Source of the DNA: Leptobrachium leishanense
Taxonomy: Eukaryota; Chordata; Amphibia; Anura; Megophryidae
Length of the DNA stretch: 64,000 nt
Reading direction: 5' to 3'
Assembly: GCA_009667805.1 (NCBI GenBank)
Contig: CM019064.1
Location: 78,614,400-78,678,399 of the forward strand
Every line of letters starts with the position of its first letter. Position 1 is the stretch's first letter. The notes under the pieces are model-generated. The model was given only the letters and a program-made list of their open reading frames with translations. It searched no databases and had not been told where the DNA came from. Both the position numbers and the translations under genes were made by a program. Below, one piece after another: positions 1 to 12,301 of the stretch.

Positions 1-1179
<1,179 letters not shown>

Positions 1180-1181
1180 TA

Positions 1182-1583
1182 TATGGTGATATATATAAAA
1201 GACATCTAAAGCCTATAATAAATGTTGCATAGTAGTCCAAAGTGTGCATAGCACCATATATAGTGGCGAAGGATACTCATTGATGTATTTTCTGAGCAGG
1301 TGAACCTTTAACTCTTGAAGGTATAATTGTCCACGTTTGGGTGTCTTTGGGATCCGTTTATCTCAAAAAGAGCATAAAACAAAATATAGCGCAGTATTGC
1401 CCAGACAGTTCAAGCCAGTGAGTCAAAAATAAACACATGGCATCCAACTCACAATGGTGGAGCCCTTCTGCTGGCTCTGTAGGTAGCGTAGTGTGTCAGC
1501 TTATTAAGGAGCGACACCGTCCTCTATTCTGGGTAGTCTATTTCGATGTCCATCAGGGAGAAATGGTGACAGACAATCTCATA
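1182..1583. other. No recognisable feature
   Basis: Unassigned flank between the Tc1 terminus and the first MITE. I see no coding signature and no repeat shared with the rest of the window. Confidence 0.4.
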
Positions 1584-1774
1584 CAGGGTTATTCAGAGAG
1601 CGTGAAAAGCAGGAGAATGACTGGAGAATGAAAAATTCTAGGTCAAAATAGCCAAACCAGAAAAATTCTCCCTTTCATCTCACTTTCCAAATTGGCTATT
1701 TTGACCTAGAATTTTTCATTCTCCAGCCATTCTCCAGTTATTCTCCTGCTTTTCACGCTTTCTGAATAACCCTG
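1584..1774. mobile_element. Palindromic MITE, CAGGGTTATTCA family, copy 1
   Basis: About 190 bp, almost wholly an inverted repeat. The ends are CAGGGTTATTCAGAGAGCGT and its complement ...CTGAATAACCCTG. The centre contains GGCTATTTTGACCTAGAA in both orientations. It is flanked by a 3-bp duplication ATA (1581-1583 and 1775-1777). Four more copies occur at 35003, 40765, 51654 and 59647. There is no coding capacity. The 3-bp duplication fits PIF/Harbinger or CACTA-type transposition; superfamily not determined. Confidence 0.85.
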
Positions 1775-1777
1775 ATA

Positions 1778-3052
1778 GTGTAGTATCTTAATGCGTTCTC
1801 TATTGGACTGTATAGTCCACAAAATGTAAATTCCTGCTCCACTGGTTTTGAGCCCTGGTAACCGGCTCTAGTATGAAGTGCCTCGGCAAACTCTTTAGGG
1901 GGGTTGCCTTCCCTTCCTCCTGATGTCTTTGTGGGTGGTCTGGATCCAGTGGTAATGCACCTATATTTTAATGTTGAAAGAGTAATGGTCCTCTTTGGTG
2001 GTTATATTAACCAGGGAGAGGGATAAAGTGGATTTAAAAAATGAAATTTAATATAATAAACCAACAAACATAAAATATACATATACGTACAAAGTAACAG
2101 GGTATCCTTGCATGGATAGATCTCCAGATTTGCAAAGGTCCCTTTTAAAAATGATATTGTGTTTCACCACTCAGAGGGTGGCTTCATCAATCTTTTGCAC
2201 TGGTAGGCCTAACTCTAATGTTCAAGCCTCTCTTGTCAAATAACATTCCTGATGATACACACTTGCATTTTCCTGTGTCTTGCATTGCCTTGTAATTCCT
2301 TGCTGGGCATTCGCTTCAGGTTGGCCATTGAGAAAAGTGGAGAGGTGTCCAACAGCCAGAGTTCAAATGGGGCGACTGAAGGATCTCCCCAGCTAACCAA
2401 AGTAAGTCTCTTGCTACCTTTCTAAGGGTTGGTGGGTAGATCCTAAAAATCTCTAGAATTGGTCCATTGCCCCCTTTCTACTGTGATCCTGCCAACTGGG
2501 CTAGAATGACACTGTATCGCTACTCCACTCGTTGGCACACTCACAGCCCTACACTTGGACAACCCTTCCGACTCTGAGGTTACAGTTGCTTCATACAAGC
2601 TCACTCTGAATAATAATTAGAATTATGGTGTATTTCAAAATAATAAATTTACATGAAAGTTCTTTGTGTGTTGAGGGTCCAATCCCCCAATGTTTCTGGG
2701 GCTGTGGCTGCCCTTCATAGGAAAAGTGAAAAGGAGAAGCTCATGGGTCTTGATGAACCAGCATAGTTTTCAATGCAAATTCATAGATGCTGGGACATAC
2801 AAATGTAATTGGCCTGACTCTTCAGCCTAGTTAATAATCCACCTAGTTTTATTTAGAACCTCAATCACTTGGACATACCATAGTCTTCAAATTGCTGCTA
2901 CTTGACACAATGCTGCAGCATTTTGTGAAATCTTGTGTTTAGTCATGTCGTGCTTTTGGTTATCCTGAAGATCCTCCCAGCACAAAAAATGACATTTAAA
3001 AAATGGAAATGTTTTTAAATTTAGCATCAAAAGTTTAATCCTGGTTTTAATG
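1778..3052. other. Unassigned region with one hammerhead-like motif
   Basis: No exon-like frame was found. The only recognisable item is a short motif at 2160-2190 (listed separately). The rest shows no clear repeat termini. Confidence 0.4.
2160..2190 (-). ncRNA. Degenerate hammerhead-like motif
   Basis: The minus strand reads TTGATGA, then A, a short stem (CCAC...GTGG) and GAAAC. This resembles the hammerhead core CUGANGA-stem II-GAAA with the first base changed. It matches better copies at 15500, 50008 and 51210, including the extra A after the CUGANGA box. It is probably a remnant of the same retroelement class, and cleavage is unlikely in this copy. Confidence 0.3.
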
Positions 3053-3600
3053 TATGATGATTATTATTATCCTTTTATTTATATAGCGCCACAAATTCCG
3101 CAGCGCTTTACAAGATCAGTGTACAGGAGGTTGATACATTAGAATACCACACATGGATGAGATGACCTGATTCAGGGGGACCCTGTTCCCAAGGGATCTT
3201 ACAATCTATGAGCTGTACAAGTATTTTGTGAGGTAGGCGCATCCATATCTTTAGGTGTCTTGCCAAAGGGCACTCGCTGGTGGCGTCTTCTGAGTGTGAT
3301 CGTGTCGGCTTTTCATGATTGTAGAGCAGTGACCTGGTGGTTAGGTTGAACCCGCATTTCGTTAAGTTGAGACTTCTCCACCGTTGTATTGGAGGGATGC
3401 GCTGAATGGTATTTTGATTTGCTTCTCCACCGTCAAAGGGTAGAGACGTTACCTCTGGACTCCACAGCCGATATTGTGGTAGGCAAGTATGTACTGTTAA
3501 GGGTCTTGCCCAAGGACACTTACTGTTGAAGTGCTCTGGCCTGGATTTGAACCTGGGTCCCCACGGTTTTAGAGCAGTGATGTTACCTCTACTCAATCCA
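3053..3600 (-). mobile_element. tRNA-headed SINE with AGCGC...ATATAAATA tail
   Basis: On the minus strand the element begins near 3600 with a tRNA-like head containing a perfect B box, GGTTCAAATCC (about 3540-3550). A body follows in which a CTTGCC(C)AAGG(A)CACT module occurs twice. It ends near 3053 with GTAAAGCGCTGCGGAATTTG, a TATATAAATA stretch and an ATAATAATAAT run. The same tail occurs at 22080-22352 and, as a variant, at 60368-60430. Such tails are shared between SINEs and the LINEs that mobilise them; the partner here is probably L2/CR1-like (inference). The frame through it is accidental. Confidence 0.65.
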
Positions 3601-4951
3601 TGATATTGTATATTATTTTTCTTTTTACCCGTTTATTGACCACTCAAACATTTCCTAATGTATTGCGTTCACGGAAAACACTAGCACATATATAATAATT
3701 CCGTATCAAATTATCTGGACACAACCTCTGAGATCCGATTTCCTTCTGTAGATTTTCTGCTGAATTTTTATTTTTTCGAAACCCGGGAGAATCCGCTTCG
3801 AGAACCTATTGCGCTTATTTAGTATCTGACACATCTCAGCAGAGGAAGTAGAGGAGCGCTATCGTCTCGCACGTGAAATAAATCACATAATCTCTTTTGC
3901 AATAAAACTGCTTGTAAAGTTTTGCATAATCGGCCTTTATCGTCTTGATAATGCACGTGCCAAGTGGTTTATCGCCAGGAGAGATTAGACCTATCATTTC
4001 TCACTTGTATGAGGAAGAAAATAAATAAATCAGACTCGTCATCAAGTATTTGAGGGATAAAAAGTCTCTGGTCTCTGTACAAAGAATATACGGTGTCATT
4101 TCACTTGTTTTTGTTTTGATTTGATACTGCTGTCTTACGTTAATGAGGGTATCCGTCTCCCGGATGTCTCTTGCAGATTCTAATGGAGTCATTACTATTT
4201 TTACTATTATTTTTATAGGCCGCACTTGTTTGTAGATTTGTTTCTAAGTATTTGTTCTAACTTTGTCTTATTAGGTTTGCTTTGATGCCAGACCTGACGA
4301 GGGAACCAGGTTCTCCTAGCCTTAGAATTTTACATTTTGGCCCCTAGTGTGTGTTTTTCCTTTTTTTTCCATCAGTTTTCCTCCTGACAAAATCTATATA
4401 CAGTATAACACTTTGCCTGACTCTTATAAATGTGTAGGGTGATCCAAAATGTTGCTAACTTGTATGTTTTGACCTAAGCGACCGGTTATTGACTTGGCCC
4501 TGCCTGTCCCTATTTAGAGTCTTAGGCTGGCCGTCCACTGGGTCCTTATTTGCCTGACTAACAAGTCAGACGTAGTCGTCCAACTAATCCCACAACACGG
4601 AGGAGATTCAACCCTCGTCCGCTGCCTCTGACTTCCATCGTATGACTTCGGACGACTGCATCATCAGACCTTCCCATTTGAGTGGCATTTGTCAGACGTA
4701 GACGAACGACCTTTTACAGAGTACATTAAAAAATGCCCTGACTTCCAGTGGTTCAGTTCAACCGGTAAAACCGGCGAATCCCATAGGATTCAATGTGAAA
4801 TAATATTTCTGTTTTTAATTTTTATTTAACTAAACTGTTTATATATTTTTTTTTTTTGTATTTTTGGTATTTATATATCTAGCGAAGAAATTTTTGGTTC
4901 CCAATTTATTTTAAAAAAAAATTCTTATTCTGTAACGGACATTTTTATTTT
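3601..4951. other. Unassigned, AT-rich toward the right
   Basis: Nothing coding was recognised. 4800-4951 is strongly T-rich and forms the target region of the LINE insertion that follows. Confidence 0.4.
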
Positions 4952-4967
4952 TTTAGAGGAACCTTTT

Positions 4968-6255
4968 TTTTTTTTTTTTAATTCTTTATTTAGAGAATTA
5001 TACATAACAAGAAATTCACGAAATCAAACGTAGAAAAAGACAGCCGTCTAGGGCTGGCCAAACTAACTACGGTCAGCCAGTCAGATAATGTAAGATGCAA
5101 GTAGTAACAGGTCAATAAGGGAATAATAAAAACAAAAAACAAAAAGCAAGAAGTCCCAACCTCAGTGAAGGAGGAAAACACAAAAGAAACACATAAGCAT
5201 GTAGGACTATCAACGTAAATGCCATAAATTGTCCTGATAAATTATACTCAGAGCTTATCTATAGACCAGTGACACGTAAACAGAGAAGAAAAAAGCTGGG
5301 GGGGGGGGTAAACAATATCGCTCAGGTCTCAGTCTGGCTGAAGTTTCAGAGGGTCCGGCGAGATGCCCGCCGCTTCAAGGTCGGACCAGGCGGTTTCAGG
5401 ATCAGTGATCGTGTAGGGGACATTATTATGTGTCACCACCAATGCTCCCGCCAAGCCCCACCGATAACGGATCCCCCTCCGACGAAGAACCGCAGTCACA
5501 GGACGGAACCGCCTGCGAGCAAGCAGAGTCTGGAATGGAAGGTCGTGATACAAAGCCAACGTGGAGCCCTCAAATTTCACTGGATCTCTTGCGCCAGGAG
5601 CAGACATAAGCTTGACCTTAAATGCTACGTCACGAAAGGCCACCACGACATCACGGGGTGTCCCCTTCGAAAGCGCCGCAGGTTTCCGAACCCTGAATAC
5701 CGATCCGATCACATCTGGCTTGTCAGGAGGGAGTCCCGCCATCCGAAGGGCCAAACGAGACACATAAGCTGGGAGTTCATCCGACGACACAGAGTCCGGG
5801 ATGCCTCTGACCCTGACGTTACGACGGCGGTGTCTTGTTTCCAGCATCTCCACAGAGCGGGACAAAAGCTCGACCTGGGATCTTAGACCAGCGACCTGTC
5901 CCAACAGGTGAGTATGTTCCGATAGCACTGTAGAAGTCGTCGCCTGCACTGCTGTCACCTGCGCACGGATTGTTGCAACCTCCTCCCGAACCGCCGCCAC
6001 TTCAGGTTTCCACACCCCCGGATCTCCCGGAGTTCATCCAGGATCCTCCGAAGGTCTCTTTTCGTAAGAGGAAGATCATCATCCTCCTCCTGCCGACTTT
6101 CCTCAGGCTGTGTCATACGGGTTTCGAGTGAGGTCGCTCTCGTTTGTTGCGGTTGGGCACCCGGTCTCAAAACGTCCTGTCGTAATGAAGCCACACTACT
6201 GCTAGCTAAAAGCTGGGGTTCCTCAGCCGAATCCCTGTCAGAGAGGCCACCAGCA
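4968..6255 (-). mobile_element. ORF1-only LINE insertion (Tx1/L1-like), 5'-truncated
   Basis: A retrotransposed copy on the minus strand. The 3' end is a poly(A) (plus-strand T run 4968-4979) preceded by an AATAAA-type signal. The copy is flanked by a 16-bp duplication TTTAGAGGAACCTTTT (4952-4967 and 6256-6271). Reading 5' to 3' it holds ORF1 codons from its first base, then about 340 bp of 3' UTR, then poly(A). No reverse transcriptase segment is present. Because the 3' end is intact and ORF1 joins the 3' UTR directly, the missing ORF2 is not explained by 5' truncation. A second insertion with the same plan lies at 38433-40319. Confidence 0.85.
5329..6245 (-). pseudogene. LINE ORF1 protein (RNA-binding chaperone type), one frameshift
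   Basis: ORF1 proteins of L1/Tx1-type LINEs coat the element RNA. The visible order is: an acidic, Arg-rich N-terminal part; a coiled coil (regular hydrophobic spacing through the VAAVREEVATIRAQ and VAGLRSQVELLSRSVEMLE stretches); an RRM-like domain opening RRNVRVRGIPD; and a C-terminal domain with DLPFQTLLARRRF and RGIRYRWG. The frame ends with a stop at 5329. One frameshift sits at a five-C run (6015-6019, G run in coding sense); one more G would restore the frame. The 5' end has no ATG because the insertion is truncated. Whether the frameshift is real or an assembly error is open. Confidence 0.85.
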
Positions 6256-6271
6256 TTTAGAGGAACCTTTT

Positions 6272-6854
6272 ATTATTTACACATATATAAAAAAATATTG
6301 GATTTAAAATAAGTATAGCAGGGTTTTTTTTTGTTTCTGCAGTTTGGTGGCCTATCCATTAGTCTTTCTGGGTCGTCCATAGTCGCTTGCAGTAGACTAC
6401 CCAGGTCGTGCGACTTCATTGTTTGTAGTCAGACGACCCAGTGGGCAGCCAGCCAGCCAGCCTTATTTTTGCTTTTATTGTCGGACTAGAAAAAGTCCCC
6501 GCTAAAGGTAAATATCGGTGCAGGTTGATAACCCTTAGCAGCTTCCGGTTACCAGACTTGTGACCGAGACGCTGAGGAGTCATAACAGCAGCGAGCAGCA
6601 AACATACACTGGCAGTGCCACCGCTGGTATCAACTCCTGAAGTCCGTAAGACTGCATGGAGAGAAGTGTGGCTTGCATAACGGGAATAGGGGCCAGGACC
6701 ATGGAAGGACACTGGAGACTATTTCTTTCCATAGTTGTTATGCATCTCGTGGAGGCAGCAGGTGGCAGATCATGGCACCCTCTGCACCATGACACCACAG
6801 GTAAGTAAGCAAGTTTTAGAATTTTTGAATTAATTTTTTTTGTGCGTCCTTTTA
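6272..6854. other. Unassigned, possible decayed GGGCCC-type element
   Basis: 6540-6800 has a CpG-bearing composition and short motifs (GGAATAGGGGCC near 6680) like the GGGCCCTATTCC-type elements at 12302, 16962 and 46609, but no clear paired termini. Confidence 0.3.
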
Positions 6855-7293
6855 GGCTCGGGTCAGACAAGCGCAGTGTTCACGTCCGTGTTGCCGCACA
6901 TTTTAACGTCCGTGGTAGCATACAATTATGATCAATAGAGACCCACACACGAAGTACGTCCGCACAGAACTGCGGACGCACAACGGACGCGGCAAACGGA
7001 CGCAAGTTAGGCAAGAACGTAAATCCGCTAGAACGGATGCATAGAGTGTGCTGTGTCCGCAACGTCCGCATAGCTTTGTGTGTGAGTGATGGAACGTAGT
7101 CAGACGGCCTGCATTTATACGTCCAGCATTTTTGGCGGACAAAATGTTTCTCATATTAATTTATTTTCCCTTCTACATCAGTCAAAAAAAAAGTCGGTCA
7201 TAAAAACGTACTGTGTGACCACTACCTTGTCGTCAGTCAGAAAGTACGTCCGTTGTGCACGGACGCACAGAATGCGCTCGTCTGTCCCTAGCC
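6855..7293. mobile_element. CpG-rich TWA-flanked MITE, subfamily A
   Basis: The ends are GGCTCGGGTCAGACAAGCGC and ...CTGTCCCTAGCC, with TTA on both sides (6852-6854, 7294-7296). The interior is dense in ACGTCCG/CGGACG words and partly self-complementary. It shares ATGATCAATAGAGACCCACA with 19481-19935. The TWA 3-bp duplication and GG start fit PIF/Harbinger non-autonomous elements (inference). No coding capacity. Confidence 0.75.
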
Positions 7294-7296
7294 TTA

Positions 7297-8530
7297 AAGT
7301 GTTACTTAATTTTACACAAAGTCACGTAATTATGGGGTCTTTCAGTGATCTTCGGAATACCTACTCAGAGAATAATGAGCTACCGGGAATAGGTCGCTAT
7401 TCACTGGCTGGGTCATTGTTAAATTGCAATAAGGAGTCGCTAAGGCCAAGCACAGAATTAACGAGTGGGGCTGTTCTACTTAACGGCTCAGTTAGAATAG
7501 GGCTCAAAGAGTACAAAAAATTACTATTATTGTGTATATTTAATTACTGCCAAAGGAATAAGTTTTGGTCCTCATTTTCAAGCTTATTGTTTTTAAATGT
7601 GATTAGTCTTTCTAGATTATAAATACTGTACATTATGTATGGGTGCACACCTGAATGAAATGGTATCTTTTTATTTTACTCATGTTTACGTTAAAGAGAG
7701 ACCCCTGCCCCCCCAAAGTTGATTTTCCTTTACATTTTAAACCCTGCGTGTCATTTTTTTGGCATTTTGTTCCTCAGCGTCTCGCTTTCATTTTACTGAC
7801 ACTTTTATTGGCACACGTTACATTCTCCTGAGCGGCTTCAATAAATAATCCAAGATTAAAACACATCAACATGCCAAGTAAAGTGCGGAGCACAATTTAT
7901 TGAGAGAACAACTTTTCTTTTCAGTTTATTAGCTGAGGTGTCATAATCAATAATGCATTTGTAATATAATTTGTGTATTAATTGTTGTTGCCGGTTTTAA
8001 CAGATTGCCGCTTAATGGGCCATTGGCTTTAATTACACAATCCCATGGGAAGCGTTGGCATTTTCCTCCGCATGTATGGATGAGGCAAAGTGGAATATAT
8101 GTAGCGTTACATATTCATGAAGCATTTTTGGAAATTTAATACAGCACAGGGCAGCTGAAAAGTAAATCATGTGAGATAGAAAATGGCCGCCTCCACGAAA
8201 GGGAGAGCAAGACCTCTTTGGGTAACCATGAGTGTGTTGACTCTTCTAACTAAATCTTGCTCTTTCTCAAGTTTAATTTTTAAAGTACACCTGCCAGTCC
8301 CAACTCTGCTTGCTCCTCATTGTATACCAGCACGCTGGCTGTCTAGTCAATAACCCTAAAACTAGTGTAATTTTTGCGTCAACTTCACAGTAGAGAAAAG
8401 GACGCTAGTATGGTGTGAACTTTCACAGAAACACTGATGCCAATGCACCAGTTTCTCTGAGGAAAAAACAACTTTAAGGCAGCAAAGTTCATACAAATTT
8501 TTATAAACCTTTTACATGGCGATTTTATCC
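7297..8530. other. Mostly unique sequence; 7860-8175 is a candidate conserved non-coding element
   Basis: No repeat termini or coding frame found. The 7860-8175 stretch has the look of a developmental enhancer: TTAATTG and TTTAATTACA homeodomain-type cores, GCTTAATGGGCCATTGGC and a CATTCATG-like site, without low-complexity decay. This is impression only; alignment is needed. Confidence 0.2.
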
Positions 8531-8597
8531 TTCTCCATTAGGGCTGTGCAATTAATTTAACAACATGCGATATATAAACCGCATAAGGCTGCAATTT

Positions 8598-8747
8598 TCG
8601 GCTCCCTGTAAGCTTCCGGCGGCACATGGAGCTTTGGGCGCTCACAGGGGAAACCACGTGTACAGCCGCGTTCTCGTGGCTCGTCACGTGGTTCCCCCAG
8701 GCGAGCGCCCAAGCTCCATGTGCCGCCGGAAGCTCACAGGGAGCCGA
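8598..8747. repeat. GC-rich foldback inside the hAT element
   Basis: Arms TCGGCTCCCTGTAAGCTTCC and its near-complement ending at 8747 fold into a long hairpin. The centre contains an ACGTG pair around CTCGTGGCTCG. Confidence 0.85.
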
Positions 8748-8759
8748 ACATGCGGCGCA

Positions 8760-9170
8760 AAGAGGTGAGCTAGGGCAGTATCTGAGCTGGGGCAGTATTC
8801 CATATGCTGGGGCAGTATCCATGAGCTGGGGCATATCCATGAGCTGGGGCATATCCATGAGCTGGGGCAGTATCCATGTGCAGGGGCAGTATCCATGTGC
8901 AGGGGCAGTATCCATGTGCAGGGGCAGTATCCATGTGCAGGGGCAGTATCCATGAGCTGGGGGCACTATCCATGAGCTGAGGCAGTATATCCATGAGCTG
9001 GGGCAGTATCCATGAGCTGGGACAGTATATTTCATGAGCTGGGACAGTATATTCCATGTGCTGGGGCAGTATATCCATGTGCTGGGACAGTATATCCATG
9101 TGCTGGGGCAGTATATCCATGTGCTGGGGCAGTATATCCATGTGCTGGGGCAGTGTATCCATGTGCTGAA
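8760..9170. repeat. Minisatellite, 19-21 bp units
   Basis: About 20 tandem units built on GAGCTGGGGCAGTATCCAT, with a block of GTGCAGGGGCAGTATCCAT units in the middle and 21-bp units with TATATCCATGTGCTGGGGCA toward the right. The phase-block order suggests local unit-by-unit expansion. Long open frames across it on both strands come from the absence of stops in the unit, not from genes. Confidence 0.95.
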
Positions 9171-9314
9171 TACTGAATACATTTAGAATGTATGTAGCAT
9201 GTTTGAAAAAGCAAAAACAATTGGCTAAATCGCAAATAAAATCACAATCGCAATATTCATTCAAGAAATCGCAATATGATTATTTTGTCAATATTGCACA
9301 GCCCTATTCTCCAT

Positions 9315-11220
9315 TGGGTTTTGAGATTCTAAAGGTTCCCTTGCCAACAACGCTAAGCATCGGTGGCGCAGCGATGCGAGATAACCCTTTTCTGGCAACG
9401 CCCAGGAAGCAAGATGATTGACTGCACTCAATGCTGGAACCAGGTATATAGTGACTGTTGACATGTGGTCAAGAGATGAGATATCACACTGATGGTTATG
9501 ACCAACATGACGTCCACCAACAAATGGGATATCGCATGGAATGTGACCACTACAGGTTGAAATTAAACCATTGGATGCCTTGCACCTTCATTTGGCCTCT
9601 CTCTTTCCTTCGTTGCGTCTACATATCATTTTCTTTCGGCACCTCTCTTGCCTCCTGATGCCGCCGCGCTCGGTCTTTTTACTCTTTCTCTGTATCTGCG
9701 GTGTATATAAACTTGTCCTTTATCATGTAAACTCTTTAGCAAAGAACATAAACTACACCAATGCTTAGGTACGCTACAGAATGAGCTACTTCTGGAACGT
9801 TATCTGCAGTTTATTTCTGTGAGTTGTACGTTTACATTGTTAGCATTCTGTAGGCTTTCATGTTGTATAATGGGTTTGTATGAAAATGGTAATTCTGTCA
9901 TGGGAAGTTGGAACCTGCCATTTCAAATTAGTATAAACCGAGAAGTGAGCATTACTGACATTGTGAATATAGTAATTGGGGTTGATTTCTTGGCACGCCG
10001 CCGACGCTGACTGACTAGCGTCTCGCAAGTTAATTATAACACAGTTAGCAGAGAGAGCAGATATTTAACAGTAAGAGAGATAAAACGCGGTGCGGGGGGC
10101 TCTCTAATAAACTAAATGCAGGAGAATTTGTAAATCGGACTGTAATGACGCTTAATTTCCTAAGTGACAGCTGAAAAGTGAGCCCCACTGCTACACTTTA
10201 GTTTTCATTGTGCTGGCAGCCACTTAATAATCATAACCCACATTTTTCCTTTTAAATGACAAAAGAATTTGCATGCGAGTGAAATGAAAGCTGCGTGTAG
10301 GCAATGCGCGGTGTGCTGGGGGGAGTTACAGGCATCTAAAGCTTTCATGGCAAGAGCCAGTCATATTAACACTAAATTACAGCCTTCTTTGCGGCGCAAC
10401 TAGCAGGGAACAGTGCAGCACGGCGGTTTTATAAACATTGGACCTGTAAATGAGCGGAGGTGAGCAGGATGAAAATCTGGCCTAAAAGAAAAATAAAAAA
10501 AATTTATTCCTCCCCACACACTCTCCATTTGTCTGTGCTTGAACGCAGGTGAGAAAACTTTCCATGTTTCCTAATGATTAATTTTCAGCTCCTAAGTTTC
10601 ATATAAATATGCCAACCTTTTTTATAAATTCACAGCTGTCATTCTTGCTTATAGGTAGCCGCCATCTTGCTAATGGCATTGGCACCGCAACCTGAGGTCC
10701 AATCAGAGCCAATCAAGGGCTGTAGTCCAACCCTGTTGTAAACTTGCTCACAGCTGTTGTAAACTTAGCTACTCAATGGACTTCAATGGCTCTGGGACGT
10801 TTACAACAGCTTTGGTTACGTTGACACCAGTGTTGGAATAGGGCCCTTGATGTTTACCTGTCAGGTGAGATCAAAAGAGCCAGACCACAGGAAAAAGTGC
10901 CCAGTAGATGAGCATGACAGGTGCACTTTAAAATCTGACATTTAACTGTGTATATATACATATTCCTAACAAACTGTGGCTTGACAAATTTATATCAAAA
11001 TTGAGACCGTAAGAAATTGTTGAAACCGACTGTGCACTTTGTTGAGTCGGGCACGATTGTCATTTTAACCAGAAACTCAGCCAGAGGTAAAATTCTAGAA
11101 GCCATTGGCTACCTGGTCCCTGGACTTGTAAGACTTGTAATACGCCAAGTAATCTTCAGTCTATAACTTGTGATATAATGTGAACCTGATTTATTTACGG
11201 TGACTGATCCTAGAGCAAGG
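9315..11220. other. Mostly unique; 9990-10640 candidate conserved non-coding stretch
   Basis: No coding evidence. Around 9990-10640 there are TTAATTATAA, CTTAATAATCATAA and TTTGCATGCGAG-like sites in otherwise non-repetitive sequence. 10700-10857 ends in GGAATAGGGCCC and may be one end of a GGGCCC-type element whose partner terminus I could not place. Confidence 0.2.
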
Positions 11221-11225
11221 GTGCT

Positions 11226-11600
11226 CAACCTTAACCCTGTAGATGGTTTGGCACTACATTTATTTATTTATAAAGTATTTTACCAGGAAGGATACATTGA
11301 GAATTCTCTTGTTTTCGAGTATGTCCTGGGTTCAAGAGCATCGAAATGTTTTCATTCGTTACAGAAATACAAAGTAACAAATGCAAGATATTAACACAAA
11401 ATAAATATAGTGACTATATTTCCTACATATTTATTTTCTGTTAATCTGTATGTTACATGTTTACAGGTGCATTCCGTATTGAGGTATGTTAATAGGGAGC
11501 TCTTGAGTGACTTAAGACTGGGGGAAGATTTGATGGCGTCTGGGAGGTTATTCCATAGTTGCCATGATACTCAGCCACTCAACATCTGGAAGGCCTAGGC
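11226..11600 (-). mobile_element. L2/CR1-like LINE 3' end
   Basis: On the minus strand this gives the end of a reverse transcriptase frame (an ACTATGGAATAACCTCCCAG stretch, coding for LWNNLP) and a 3' UTR ending TCCTTCCTGGTAAAATACTT and an AATAAATAAA tail. It matches 49260-49620 on the other strand over several hundred bases. The terminal xxLWNNLPxxI block is typical of the C-terminus of L2/CR1-group RTs. Confidence 0.75.
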
Positions 11601-11736
11601 CAGGGGTCCGCAACCTTGGCTCCCTGAGGTATTGGGAACTACATCTCCCAAGATGCTCAGTCACCCATTAGGCTGACTGAGCCACATGGGAAATGTAGTT
11701 CTCAAAACATCAGGGAGCCAAGGTTGCCGACCCCTG
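11601..11736. mobile_element. Small hAT MITE (CAGGGGTC...GACCCCTG)
   Basis: 136 bp, palindromic, with termini CAGGGGTCCGCAACCTTGGC and ...GCCGACCCCTG. The arms share GGGAACTACATCTCCCA. The flanks GCCTAGGC and GCTTAGAG agree at 5 of 8 positions, a weak 8-bp duplication. A diverged relative lies at 17666-17799. Confidence 0.75.
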
Positions 11737-12301
11737 GCTTAGAGGGTATTCGTTAGGCGAGTAATATGGAGGGCGGTCATCTCTCCCTATGCCAACCATT
11801 TGGGCAGCGAGCTGTAATTCTCCTATAATATGTTCTCTTGCATAGGATTATGGGAAATAGGCAGACCTCCTTTTCTTGCCCACTTGTCTCACTTTCGATT
11901 TTGAAAGGGAAATATGCATGGGATTTTTCTATAGTCTGACAAAAATAATCTTGTGTCTGGCAGTAAAATCTGGATAGGTTTTCTTCCTTTTAATGTGTTT
12001 TCCTTTGTTATTGTACCTCAGATGCAGGACGTATACCTTTTAATGCCCCTGTTTTCAGTCTTTATTTGGAAGCATCATGTGTAAGGCGTAATGAGGAGCT
12101 GCCAAAACAAAACCCCTGATCTAGTAACAGGTTAGTCTCTAGACCAATAATGGCAGGTGATGTTCGGCCTACCAGAAAAGACTGAAAGAAATACGCATTT
12201 AAAATCGAATTGGCTTTAGAGAAAATAAATTCGAAATGGTAACTGGTTCCTAAATTATTATTTTAGTAGTATTCTCTTAGGCCGGTGTCAGACAAACGTT
12301 T
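11737..12301. other. Unassigned
   Basis: No exon or repeat boundaries recognised. The right edge (12279-12300, GGCCGGTGTCAGAC) looks like a fragment of the CpG-rich TWA MITE terminus. Confidence 0.35.

Larger units (their letters stand above)
8539..9306. mobile_element. Non-autonomous hAT element carrying a foldback and a minisatellite
   Basis: The ends are TAGGGCTGTGCAATTAATTT and ...AATATTGCACAGCCCTA, bounded by a perfect 8-bp duplication TTCTCCAT (8531-8538, 9307-9314), the hAT hallmark. Inside come a GC-rich foldback (8598-8747), a minisatellite (8760-9170) and an AT-rich right end with repeated ATCGCAAT words. No transposase is present. The plan matches the larger element at 23668-25537. 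Confidence 0.9.

Noticed and set aside
3108..3596. 162-codon frame on the minus strand
   Set aside because: Lies wholly inside a SINE; no protein similarity.
3530..3600. Functional tRNA gene
   Set aside because: The B box is good but no complete cloverleaf is evident and the sequence continues as a SINE body.
5269..5886. 205-codon frame on the plus strand
   Set aside because: Antisense shadow of the LINE ORF1, whose domain order is clear on the minus strand.
6415..6712. Small frames at 6.4-6.9 kb as genes
   Set aside because: Overlap each other on one strand, lack domains, and lie in probable decayed repeat.
8538..9264. Frames of 164-214 codons over the 8.7-9.2 kb region
   Set aside because: Same reason: tandem 19-21 bp units without stops.
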